This document shows, piece by piece, positions 23,079-31,193 of a stretch of DNA of 33,330 bases (its first letter is position 1; every line of letters starts with the position of its first letter). Under the pieces are notes generated by a model. That model worked only from the letters and a program-made list of their open reading frames with translations, did not search any database and was not told the origin of the DNA. The stretch comes from Oscillospiraceae bacterium (GTDB lineage: Bacteria > Bacillota > Clostridia > Oscillospirales > Ruminococcaceae): contig JAFYSU010000012.1 in assembly GCA_017559185.1 (NCBI GenBank), positions 1 through 33,330 on the forward strand. Direction: 5' to 3'. Made by a program: the position numbers and the translations under genes.

Positions 23079-24761
23079 ATGCGTTTGGAAGAATGTGTGT
23101 TGTTGCAAAATCAATGGTTTAATGATTTTTGTTACGAATCCATTCTGCGGGCAACAAATTCGGTAATATTTGAATACTATCCCGAAAGCGGTCAGGAAGT
23201 AGTGTCTGATTATGTTCAAGAGTTGATTGCAGGGGATTACAACGGGCGAATGTTGTCTGCAGTAATGATTGAAGACGGTGTTATACATCCGGATGATGTT
23301 AGTGTTTCAATTGAATTCAGAAAAAAAGCAAAAAGCGGGGGAAGCGGAGAAATTAACCTGCGTCTGCTTACTCCGAATAACGAATATCATTGGTTTAGGA
23401 TGATGCTGTCGCAATACAGCCGTGAAGGAAAAACGGTAGTGTTTGGTATATTTACCGATATAAACGATGACATGGTAAAGAAAAGGGCGCTTAATTATCA
23501 TGCAGAGTTTGACTTGGTAAGCGGTGTTTATAATAAGTCGGCATTTTTGGTGAAAACAACCCAAAAGCTGATGACTGAAAGTGATAAAACACATTATATT
23601 CTCAGTTTGGACATTGACCGTTTTAAGCTTATAAATGAGCTGTACTCCATGAAAGACGGAGATGCTGTTTTGCGATATTTCGGGTCAATAATAAGTGACC
23701 TTGCACAAACGGGAGAAACATACGGGCATTTTGGAGGAGACATTTTTTGCATGTGCCTTACAAGACCCGAAGAAGAGGTTATAGCACTTATTGAAGAACT
23801 TGAAAAGCGCATAAACACTTATCCAATAGCGTTTAAATTTATAATTTCAGTAGGTATAGCGCGTGTGGATAATTATGATGGCGAAGCGGTGGATGTATTG
23901 TGTGACCATGCGGCAATGGCACAAAAAATTATAAAGGGCAGCTACATAAACCGCTGGGCGTTTTATGACCAGTCCATGACAGAGGCACTTAACAGAGAGC
24001 ATGAAATAATAACCAGCATGGAAAAGGCTTTGGTTAAAGAAGAGTATGAAATGTATCTTCAGCCTAAGTTCGATTTGAACGAAGGTAAAATAATTGGGGC
24101 AGAAGCACTTTCACGCTGGAATCATTCTAAATTTGGTTTAATGATGCCGGGAAGCTACATACCGCTTTTTGAGCGCAACGGATTTATTTTAAGGCTTGAT
24201 GAGTACATGTGGGAGCTTGCGTGCAGGCTTATACGCAAATGGATGGACCAAGGGCGCAGCCCTGTGCCGATATCGGTAAATGTATCGCGAGTGCATTTGT
24301 ATGACGAAAACCTTTGTGACAAGCTTGTAAACTTGGTAAAGCGTTATGAAATACCGCCGCATTTATTGGAGCTGGAAATAACCGAAAGTGCGTATACCGA
24401 TTGTCCTGCAAGGTTGTATGAGGTTATAGTTACTTTGCAAAAGGTAGGTTTTTGCTTTTCTATGGACGATTTTGGAAGCGGATACTCATCACTTCATGCA
24501 CTAAAGGATATACCTGTAAATGTTATAAAAATTGATTTGAAGTTTTTACAAAAGGGCAGATTGAGTGACGAAATAGGTCGCGGAATACTTCAGGGAACAA
24601 TAAGGATGATACAGGATATAAATCTTCCTATAGTTGCTGAAGGTGTTGAAACCGCAGAGCAAGCGGAACTTTTAAGAAGTACAGGATGCAACTGTGCACA
24701 AGGGTACTATTATGCAAAACCAATGAGCATTGAAAGCTTTGAAAGGTTGATGTGGACATAA
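23079..24761 (+). CDS. PAS-GGDEF-EAL protein, probable c-di-GMP phosphodiesterase
   Basis: The 560-residue protein has a PAS-like N-terminal sensor (about residues 15-135), a GGDEF domain and an EAL domain. The GGDEF motif reads GGDIF (residues 219-223): the essential Glu is replaced by Ile, so cyclase activity is unlikely and the domain may only bind GTP. The EAL domain looks active: EALSRW from Glu342, VNVSR, LELEITES, MDDFGSGYSS, IKIDL, AEGVET and the end QGYYYAKPM. It should therefore hydrolyse c-di-GMP. No membrane segment is seen. I chose the ATG at 23079, with AGGTGG upstream at a long spacing; a GTG at 23046 is in frame but has no binding site. The MCP gene starts 43 bases after its stop, suggesting an operon. 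Confidence 0.9.
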   Translation: MRLEECVLLQNQWFNDFCYESILRATNSVIFEYYPESGQEVVSDYVQELIAGDYNGRMLSAVMIEDGVIHPDDVSVSIEFRKKAKSGGSGEINLRLLTPNNEYHWFRMMLSQYSREGKTVVFGIFTDINDDMVKKRALNYHAEFDLVSGVYNKSAFLVKTTQKLMTESDKTHYILSLDIDRFKLINELYSMKDGDAVLRYFGSIISDLAQTGETYGHFGGDIFCMCLTRPEEEVIALIEELEKRINTYPIAFKFIISVGIARVDNYDGEAVDVLCDHAAMAQKIIKGSYINRWAFYDQSMTEALNREHEIITSMEKALVKEEYEMYLQPKFDLNEGKIIGAEALSRWNHSKFGLMMPGSYIPLFERNGFILRLDEYMWELACRLIRKWMDQGRSPVPISVNVSRVHLYDENLCDKLVNLVKRYEIPPHLLELEITESAYTDCPARLYEVIVTLQKVGFCFSMDDFGSGYSSLHALKDIPVNVIKIDLKFLQKGRLSDEIGRGILQGTIRMIQDINLPIVAEGVETAEQAELLRSTGCNCAQGYYYAKPMSIESFERLMWT

Positions 24762-24804
24762 TTTTTAGAGCAGGAAAAAATTAAGAAAGGGCACGAATAA
24801 TATT

Positions 24805-27009
24805 ATGTATAAAAATCTAAGTCTAGTAAGAAAAATGGCCGTAAATATATGTGGAGCTTTGCTTGTTGCATTGACACTGCTTACATTGGCAGTGGCTTCG
24901 TTCGCAAAGGGACTTGTTAGTGAAGGTATTCAGGGCGAGCTTGATGCAATGTCCCGTGCGAACAGTATGAAGGTACAGCAGGTATTTACCGATGCAGAAA
25001 GTGCTGCGGTAGATATGCAGGATTATATTGTACTGCAAAATAAACTTATAGATGAAGACCCTTCGTTGGGAGTTGTACCTACAAACCCAGTTGCGGAAAG
25101 CCTTTGCCACAGTTTGCTTTACCCTTACTCGCTTACAGCTGCAAACTATGATATTGAGCAGTATATTCGCGGAACAGCATCTTCGACTGTAAGAAATAAC
25201 AGCAATATTGCTGGTATGGGTGTATATTTTGAACCTTATAAGTTCCAGTACAATCTTCCGGATTACTGCATTTATATTGATTACGAGAATGTTGAAACAC
25301 ATGAGCAGTATGACGAGGTTTACGCTGACTATGCTAATGAGGCATATTACAAAGATGCAAAAGATACAAGACAAGCAATTGTTAGCGAGCCTTATGAAGA
25401 AGATGGAAACCAGTTTGTTACATATTCTCAGCCAATCATTATAGATGGTGAATTTATTGGTGTAGCGTTGACTGATATTGATGTTGACACTTTGACACGA
25501 ATTGATATTTCCAGCGAAAAATACCCAAGCATGTACGCTACCATTTATAATAAAACAGGCGACATTATTTATGACAGCGTACCTGAAGACATTGGTAAAA
25601 ATATTAGTGACTTTACCCCTAATCAGGATGAATTGGAAGAAATCCTTGCCGGTATGGCAGGTAAAGATGCATTTATTATTGAAACCACCCGTGAAGATGG
25701 CGGTCGTGTAACAAGATGCCTTAATCCAATTCAAGCAGGCAGTGAAATTTGGTGGTGCCAGACAGCGGTTTATTCGACCGATATTGATTCCAGAGTTAAC
25801 TTCATGACTAAATGGATGGCAATACTTAGTTTCTTGGCAGCAATTTATATTATTGCAGTACTTAGTTTCCTGCTCCGTTATATGCTCCGACCACTTAAAG
25901 TGCTTACCGAAGCTTCTCGCAAAGTTGCAAGAGGTAACTTTGATATAAACATACATAGTGACTACCATGACGAAATAGGTGAGCTTTTCCAGATATTCCA
26001 GTACATGGCTGACAACCTTAAACGCATGGTACAGGATGTAAACTATGTTTTGGGTGAAATGGCTGATGGTAACTTTGTTGTTGAAAGCAAAGACCGTGAG
26101 TGCTATGTAGGTGAACTTCAAGAGTTTGTTGTATCCATGGATAAACTGAATGCAAAACTTAGTAAGACTTTGGGTACTGTGAATGTAACTGCTGACCAGG
26201 TAGCTGCAGGTTCCAGTCAGGTAGCCGCAGGAGCACAGGCACTCAGTCAAGGAACAACAGAACAGGCAGCATCGGTTGAGGAACTTGCAGCAACCATAAA
26301 TGACATACTTAATCACATTAAAGATACTGCTGCAAACGCAGGTGTTGCGCGTGAACAATCTACTCAAGGTGGCCAGGAGGTAGTTTCCTGTAACCGCCAG
26401 ATGAGTGAAATGATTGCGGCAATGGATGAAATTAGCCAGACATCGGTTGAAATCGGCAAGATTATTAAAACTATTGAAGACATTGCATTCCAGACAAACA
26501 TTTTGGCACTTAACGCTGCAGTTGAAGCCGCAAGAGCTGGTGCAGCAGGCAAAGGCTTTGCGGTTGTTGCAGATGAGGTTAGAAACCTTGCAAGCAAATC
26601 TGCCGAAGCCTCCCAGAATACAGCTGCTTTGATTGAAGGTTCTATTCAGGCTGTTAAAAAAGGTACACAGCTTGCACATGATACAGCGGAATCGCTGGTG
26701 CGAGTGGTTGAAAGCTCACAGGCTACCGCAGGTACCATTGATAAGATAGCAGCAGCAGCAGATGATCAGGCAAGATCCATTGCAGAAGTAACTGTTGGTA
26801 TTGACCAAATCGCAAGCGTTGTACAGACAAACTCTGCTACCGCAGAAGAGTCTGCCGCTGCAAGCGAACAGCTGTCCGAACAGGCAGATAATCTTAAAAA
26901 TCTGCTTAGTCAGTTTAAAATTAAAAACCATAACGACACGGTTATTGATGTAATGCCTCAGGAAATACCTGTGAAGCATACTGCAATAACAACTGACAGT
27001 AAGTATTAA
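24805..27009 (+). CDS. Methyl-accepting chemotaxis protein with a Cache-type sensor
   Basis: This 734-residue chemoreceptor passes a stimulus to the CheA kinase array in the membrane. It has a first membrane helix at about residues 10-33, a periplasm-side double-Cache-like sensor domain at about 35-330, a second membrane helix at about 337-357, and a HAMP domain to about 415. The cytoplasmic signalling coiled coil follows, with the highly conserved hairpin tip around residues 561-594 ([19 protein letters not shown]). Methylatable Gln/Glu pairs flank the tip. There is no C-terminal receptor-binding pentapeptide for CheR. The ligand is unknown. The ATG at 24805 has AAAGGG 13 bases upstream, a long spacing. 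It is the last gene of the operon that starts with the GGDEF-EAL gene. Confidence 0.95.
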   Translation: MYKNLSLVRKMAVNICGALLVALTLLTLAVASFAKGLVSEGIQGELDAMSRANSMKVQQVFTDAESAAVDMQDYIVLQNKLIDEDPSLGVVPTNPVAESLCHSLLYPYSLTAANYDIEQYIRGTASSTVRNNSNIAGMGVYFEPYKFQYNLPDYCIYIDYENVETHEQYDEVYADYANEAYYKDAKDTRQAIVSEPYEEDGNQFVTYSQPIIIDGEFIGVALTDIDVDTLTRIDISSEKYPSMYATIYNKTGDIIYDSVPEDIGKNISDFTPNQDELEEILAGMAGKDAFIIETTREDGGRVTRCLNPIQAGSEIWWCQTAVYSTDIDSRVNFMTKWMAILSFLAAIYIIAVLSFLLRYMLRPLKVLTEASRKVARGNFDINIHSDYHDEIGELFQIFQYMADNLKRMVQDVNYVLGEMADGNFVVESKDRECYVGELQEFVVSMDKLNAKLSKTLGTVNVTADQVAAGSSQVAAGAQALSQGTTEQAASVEELAATINDILNHIKDTAANAGVAREQSTQGGQEVVSCNRQMSEMIAAMDEISQTSVEIGKIIKTIEDIAFQTNILALNAAVEAARAGAAGKGFAVVADEVRNLASKSAEASQNTAALIEGSIQAVKKGTQLAHDTAESLVRVVESSQATAGTIDKIAAAADDQARSIAEVTVGIDQIASVVQTNSATAEESAAASEQLSEQADNLKNLLSQFKIKNHNDTVIDVMPQEIPVKHTAITTDSKY

Positions 27010-27017
27010 TAAAAATT

Positions 27018-27052
27018 AAAATGTCAGGTGCATTAAGCACCTGACATTTTTT
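27018..27052. terminator. Bidirectional terminator between the MCP and phosphatase genes
   Basis: AAAATGTCAGGTGC (27018-27031) pairs perfectly with GCACCTGACATTTT (27037-27050) around ATTAA, giving 14 bp, with further T on the plus strand and A-derived T on the minus strand. It serves the MCP gene and the converging phosphatase gene. Confidence 0.95.
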
Positions 27053-27063
27053 ATGGTTTGGTT

Positions 27064-27516
27064 TTATTTAATTGTTTTAAGCAGTCCCGTACATCCTGCT
27101 AAAACATCGTCGTAGGTTTCGTCAAAATTTCCGGTATACCATGGGTCGGCAATATCTTCACCGCTGCGGTTGGCATATTCCAAAAGCAGCTTGATTTTGT
27201 TTTGCGGGTCGTTTGGAATAATGCGTTTAATGTTTCGCATGTTGCTTGCATCCATAAGCAGAATGTAGTCATAGCGGTCATAGTCGGAAGGGGTTACCTG
27301 TACCGCTGCACGAGGAGTGAACGGTATGCCCATTTCACGCAGTTTTTTGCGTGTGCCATGGTGGGTATCGCTGCCGATTTCCTCGCGGCTTACTGCTGCG
27401 GATGCGATGTAAAACTCGTTTTCTTTGCCTGTTTGACGGACAAGGTGCTTCATTACAAATTCAGCCATTGGACTGCGGCAGATGTTGCCGTGGCACAAAA
27501 AAAGTATATTAATCAT
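27064..27516 (-). CDS. Low-molecular-weight protein tyrosine phosphatase
   Basis: This 150-residue cytoplasmic phosphatase removes phosphate from tyrosine, or arginine in some relatives. The active-site loop is at the N terminus: FLCHGNICRSP with nucleophile Cys8 and Arg14 in the C-X5-R pattern. The general acid Asp124 sits in the DPWYTG motif near the C terminus, and the length is normal. The ATG at 27516 follows GAGGTG at a suitable distance. It is the last host gene before the mobile element, and the element's end lies within about 180 bases of its start codon, so insertion may have replaced or changed its promoter. The natural substrate cannot be told from the sequence. Confidence 0.95.
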   Translation of the reverse strand: MINILFLCHGNICRSPMAEFVMKHLVRQTGKENEFYIASAAVSREEIGSDTHHGTRKKLREMGIPFTPRAAVQVTPSDYDRYDYILLMDASNMRNIKRIIPNDPQNKIKLLLEYANRSGEDIADPWYTGNFDETYDDVLAGCTGLLKTIK

Positions 27517-27586
27517 GCATTTTCACCTCTTTATAGGTCTTTATAAACCTATTTTTTGTTAGTTTTACATAAATTTTGAAGGGCGG

Positions 27587-27620
27587 TTATACACAGCTCT
27601 ACATAGTTATACGCAGATAT
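27587..27620 (+). repeat. Two direct repeats with a 20-bp period, candidate Int arm sites
   Basis: TTATACACAGCTCT (27587-27600) and TTATACGCAGATAT (27607-27620) agree at 11 of 14 positions and start exactly 20 bases apart, two helical turns. They lie just beyond the Int stop codon, near the element end. The N-terminal domain of Tn916 Int binds direct repeats near the element ends, so these are good candidates; the function is inferred. The rest of the gap 27517-27698 contains AT-rich sequence and the phosphatase leader. Confidence 0.45.
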
Positions 27621-27698
27621 TCAGGCAAATGGCGTACTAAATGTGGTACTTGAATATGGTGTATAAACTTCCAAATGCTGGGCAACAGTTCTAATCGT

Positions 27699-28895
27699 TC
27701 AGCAAAAGCATCGGAGCTGTGGTTCTTCGTGTTGTCTTCCATTAAAGGACACAATGCGTGCCATTGATTCTTCAGCTTTTTCGTAACTGTTGTGAGTATA
27801 CACATTAAGGGTAACGCTGGCATCCGAATGCCCCATAAGATATTGCAGGCTTTTTAAATCCATGCCTGCATTTGCCATGTTTGTACAAAATGTGTGTCGA
27901 AATACATGCGGTGTAATGCGTGGGAGGGGAATGATATTTTCTTCATTGTACTTCTCGCATATTCGCTGCACTACCTTTTGGATGTGCATTGCAACTTTGG
28001 GATTGCCGTTTTTATCCAGTAAGATAAATCCTGCATATCCGTCTATCATAATTTCTTTTTTCTGTTTCTTTCGGTTGGAAAGAATATTGTAGAAACTTTC
28101 ATAGACTTCATCGCACATTGGTATGTAGCGGCAGCCGCATTCTGTTTTGGTTTTCTCGATATAGCGTTTTCCATCTCGGGTTCTTACCAGCTGATGATCC
28201 ACACGAATTCTTCTGCGGTCAAAGTCTAAATCAGCAATTGTTAGACCGCAAAGCTCGCTTATTCGCATTCCCGTACCAAGCAGAATTTTTATTTCATCTA
28301 AGTATTGGCAGAAGTGACTGTCATTTTTTATGTAGTTCAGAAATTGCTCCTGCTGTTTTGGTGACAATGCCACTCGTTTTTGGGTATTGTTTGGGATTAT
28401 GTCCAAGCGGAACTCAAATGGATTTCTGCGGATAATATCTTCGGTGTAAGCCATTTGGAATGCTGGCTTTATAACTCCTCGGATACAGGCAATGGTGCTG
28501 TAGGAATAACCGTCATCAAACAGTTTAATAAACCACAGCTTTGCATCGGACATTTTAATGTCACGAATAATTCTTTGACCAAAGGCTTCTTTTTTTACAA
28601 CACTCATTACAAACATATAGCCTGTGGTTGTGTTGTAGCGAACACCACGCTTAAGACTGATATAACGTTCAAGTAGCTCAATTACGGTGATTTCGCCTCC
28701 GGCATAATCAATTCCTTCGTGATGCATCAGTTTAATTTCATCTTCTTTTTTGCGAAGACTCATTAAATCCATGTCATAAATGGAACGACGCTTTTTGTTG
28801 GAATCTGTGTAACGGAACTCATACATTCCGTTTTTTCGTTGGCTCTCTCCGGTACGTAAAATACGACCTTTCTTATCTTTTCTTTTTTCAGACAT
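27699..28895 (-). CDS. int: Tn916-type tyrosine recombinase (integrase)
   Basis: This 398-residue integrase excises and inserts the element. The start MSEKRKDKKGRILRTGESQR is nearly the same as that of Tn916 Int and is its arm-binding domain. A core-binding domain follows at about residues 70-165 and a catalytic domain to about 380. Catalytic residues are in place: Arg211 (TGMRISEL), His330 and Arg333 (ITPHVFRHTF), His356 (LMGHSDAS) and nucleophile Tyr366 (LNVYTH). Lys249 may be the fifth residue. I chose the ATG at 28895 because it matches the Tn916 start and AAAGGA lies upstream; an in-frame ATG at 28958 would add 21 residues that do not fit. It follows xis after a stem-loop and stands at the element's left end. 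Confidence 0.96.
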   Translation of the reverse strand: MSEKRKDKKGRILRTGESQRKNGMYEFRYTDSNKKRRSIYDMDLMSLRKKEDEIKLMHHEGIDYAGGEITVIELLERYISLKRGVRYNTTTGYMFVMSVVKKEAFGQRIIRDIKMSDAKLWFIKLFDDGYSYSTIACIRGVIKPAFQMAYTEDIIRRNPFEFRLDIIPNNTQKRVALSPKQQEQFLNYIKNDSHFCQYLDEIKILLGTGMRISELCGLTIADLDFDRRRIRVDHQLVRTRDGKRYIEKTKTECGCRYIPMCDEVYESFYNILSNRKKQKKEIMIDGYAGFILLDKNGNPKVAMHIQKVVQRICEKYNEENIIPLPRITPHVFRHTFCTNMANAGMDLKSLQYLMGHSDASVTLNVYTHNSYEKAEESMARIVSFNGRQHEEPQLRCFC

Positions 28896-28922
28896 AGAGG
28901 TAATATCCTTTCTGTATGAAAA

Positions 28923-28993
28923 GAGCCCTGATATGACGTACATGCAACGAAAAACCAATCTCGCCGCATTCCCATTTTATCATATCAAGGCTC
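28923..28993 (-). promoter_or_regulatory. Long stem-loop between xis and int
   Basis: GAGCC-C-TGATATGA (28923-28936) pairs with TCATATCA-A-GGCTC (28980-28993): 13 pairs with one mismatch around a 43-base loop. On the transcribed (minus) strand the stem is followed by TTTTC and then, 10 bases later, by the int ribosome binding site. It could act as an attenuator of int or as an Int/Xis binding region. The structure is direct; the role is inferred. Confidence 0.5.
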
Positions 28994-29028
28994 GTTTTTC
29001 CATGGGAATATTCATATGTTAACAGCGG

Positions 29029-29223
29029 TTAAATGGAGTAGCATTGTTCTGTGAATTTATCCAGCAGTTTTCGTTTAATTAAACGCTTTGTTCCAACCCA
29101 AAGCACAAAATCGCATCTGTCGTTGTTGGTGATTTCTCTTAATTTATTTATACCTATTCCTGAATAAGCCGCAGCTTCTTCCAGCGTCAGGTTTGATTTT
29201 TCCCATATAGGAACTTCTTTCAT
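29029..29223 (-). CDS. xis: Excisionase (Tn916 Xis-like)
   Basis: This 64-residue basic protein is a directionality factor of the Tn916 Xis type, which bends DNA at the element ends to favour excision by Int. It begins MKEVPIWEKSNLTLEEAAAY, close to the Tn916 Xis start, followed by a winged-helix/MerR-like fold (SGIGINKLREITNN) and the basic GTKRLIKRKLLDKF wing. The ATG at 29223 has AGGAGG 9 bases upstream; an in-frame ATG at 29271 would add 16 residues with no support. It lies between the primase-helicase gene (59-base gap) and int, the usual order in this element class. Confidence 0.9.
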   Translation of the reverse strand: MKEVPIWEKSNLTLEEAAAYSGIGINKLREITNNDRCDFVLWVGTKRLIKRKLLDKFTEQCYSI

Positions 29224-29282
29224 ATAATTCAGCCTCCTAATTTTTGTAGTAACGAAACGGCAAAGCGGCAAACTTTTGGAAC

Positions 29283-31178
29283 CTATACATCCATTGCCGT
29301 TTCACTTTTTTGCCCTTTCAGCCAAACCCACCAATCCTTGCCTCTGCGTTCGCTGCAGAGGTCATTTTTTATTTGATTTCTTGCAAGTCTGACTGTTCTT
29401 TCGGATATGCCGCGCTCGATAGCTTCTTTGTTGATTTCCGAAACAGAAACTTCCATTCCGCCGTCAAGCATTTCATAAATCATACGGATTGCTTGCTCCT
29501 GCTTAAGTTCTGTTTTAGTACCTTCACCGCCGGCAAGTAAATCTTCGGCAGAAATATCGTAAGCACCAATCCAACGAAAACCTTTTTGATCTCCCAGTGA
29601 AAAAGCTAATGCTTGTCCCGGAGGTGCTAAAGAGCTTTTTTCGTGAACAATTACTCGTGTGGTGGGGTCATTCTTCACTTTGCCTACAAACAAAATACTT
29701 CGTACAACAGCAGCAATATCAATGGAGCCAAGTCCACGATAAGTACTTTGTGTTCCCGATGCCTTATTTAAGTGTCCAATCATCACAATGGCACAGCCTG
29801 TAGCTTGAGCTATATCTGCAAGTTTACGGAAAACAGGTCTTACTTCATTTGCTCTGTTCATATCAACATTGGCACCAAGAAATGCCTGCAAAGGGTCGAT
29901 AATCATAAGCTTGGCGTTGTTTTCTCTGATTGCTTTTTCAATTCGGTTATCTGCAAGGGATAACGGATTTTCAGAGTCATCAATAACCAATACTCGTTTT
30001 AAATCCGCACCTGATGAAACAAGCCTTGGTTTTATAGTGTCACCCAGACCATCTTCGGCTGTCTGAAAAATCATATTGAATGGCTCAAAGGGTTCCATGT
30101 CCGGCAAAAATTTTTGATTGGTACAAGCCGCTGCAAGCTGCATGGCAAAGAAAGTTTTGCCCTCACCGGGATTGCCTTGTATAATGGTTAATTTGCCAAA
30201 AGGGATATAGGGATACCAGAGCCAGTCCACTTCCGTTTGTTCAACATCATTCATACATATCATGGGAACTGTTGGGGGAGAATGTTTGCGTTTTAGTATA
30301 CCGATAGTTACAAAGTCATCGTTTAAAAGTCCGTTTTTATCGTTTATCAATTCTTCATTCCAGTCTTTTGCATGGGGGAGAAATCTGTATACGGATATTT
30401 CATTTGGTATTATTTCAGCTAATTTTTCTGCGGCTTTGTTTCCTGCTTCGTCATTATCGGTGGCGAAAAAAACAGTTTCAATATCTTTGCGTTCAGCAAG
30501 AAAACGCTCTAATGCTTTAGGTGAAACACCACCCAAGGAAAGGTAACTTTGTTCCTCAAATGCAAGCGGATACAGGGCAATATGGGACAGCATATCAATA
30601 GGTGATTCAAATACATACAATTCAGTTCCTTTTCCTCGGTGACAAAAACCATAGGATTTATCGGAACCTGTCACATCCATTCGGAACTTATCGGCAGTTC
30701 CTCTGCAATGTGCATATCGTGGAGTACCGTATGCATCTTTTCCAACAAATACAACATTGTGGTGTTTGTCATCTTCGTAAATCAGACCGTCAGCAATAAA
30801 TTTTTCTACCAAAGCTGTCGGAAGTTTTCGTTCCTCTGTAAGATACTTTATTATCCTTTTATTAGATTCACAGCGAGGGGGAAGTTTGAATTCTTTATTG
30901 TGTGTTGGTTCTGCAATGATTGTAACGGCTTCTTCTCCAATAAGCATTTGTACTGCTTCCGGAAATGTTTTCTCGAAGAATTCCATTACAAAATCTATCG
31001 GGTAGCCACCTTTGCATTGGCTGTGGCGAAACCATTTGTTGCCTTTAACGGTAAGGCTGTCGTATCGTTCCCAGCGGTACTCATGACCGCTTTTTATTAA
31101 TTTTTCGCCCTGTGAGCGAAGAAATTGCTCTAAATTTACTTGATTTGCTTTATCAATTTGGTCTTGTGTATAAATCAT
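29283..31178 (-). CDS. TOPRIM primase/RepA-like DNA helicase fusion protein
   Basis: This 631-residue protein probably starts and unwinds DNA for replication of the excised element. The N-terminal part (about residues 1-100) resembles the DUF3991 region of mobile-element primases. A TOPRIM domain follows, with Glu191 (VFESPID) and the acidic pair Asp241/Asp243 (FFATDNDEAG). From about 318 there is a RecA-fold helicase of the RepA type: Walker A GNPGEGKT (335-342) and Walker B LMIIDP with Asp428. A C-terminal winged-helix-like tail of about 80 residues follows. The ATG at 31178 has AGAGGT 6 bases upstream. It starts 15 bases after the relaxase stop codon, so both are in one operon. The lack of Cys ligands in the N-terminal part means no classical CHC2 zinc finger. 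Confidence 0.88.
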   Translation of the reverse strand: MIYTQDQIDKANQVNLEQFLRSQGEKLIKSGHEYRWERYDSLTVKGNKWFRHSQCKGGYPIDFVMEFFEKTFPEAVQMLIGEEAVTIIAEPTHNKEFKLPPRCESNKRIIKYLTEERKLPTALVEKFIADGLIYEDDKHHNVVFVGKDAYGTPRYAHCRGTADKFRMDVTGSDKSYGFCHRGKGTELYVFESPIDMLSHIALYPLAFEEQSYLSLGGVSPKALERFLAERKDIETVFFATDNDEAGNKAAEKLAEIIPNEISVYRFLPHAKDWNEELINDKNGLLNDDFVTIGILKRKHSPPTVPMICMNDVEQTEVDWLWYPYIPFGKLTIIQGNPGEGKTFFAMQLAAACTNQKFLPDMEPFEPFNMIFQTAEDGLGDTIKPRLVSSGADLKRVLVIDDSENPLSLADNRIEKAIRENNAKLMIIDPLQAFLGANVDMNRANEVRPVFRKLADIAQATGCAIVMIGHLNKASGTQSTYRGLGSIDIAAVVRSILFVGKVKNDPTTRVIVHEKSSLAPPGQALAFSLGDQKGFRWIGAYDISAEDLLAGGEGTKTELKQEQAIRMIYEMLDGGMEVSVSEINKEAIERGISERTVRLARNQIKNDLCSERRGKDWWVWLKGQKSETAMDV

Positions 31179-31193
31179 TTTTTACCTCTTAAT

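Noticed and set aside
24823..26679. Open frame of 618 codons on the minus strand opposite the MCP gene
   Set aside because: It is Cys-, Asn- and Tyr-rich with no family pattern and no ribosome binding site. It arises because the sense gene avoids the codons that would give antisense stops. The MCP reading is unmistakable.
27533..27552. ATAGGT/ACCTAT inverted repeat followed by T run upstream of the phosphatase
   Set aside because: A 6-bp AT-rich stem oriented against the direction of the flanking genes is too weak to call a terminator. It might belong to the phosphatase promoter or the insertion site.
27599..27698. Alternative-frame extension of the integrase C terminus
   Set aside because: A different frame stays open for about 100 bases past the Int stop, but Int already has all catalytic residues and a normal length, and the stretch overlaps the direct repeats near the element end. 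A frameshift is not needed.
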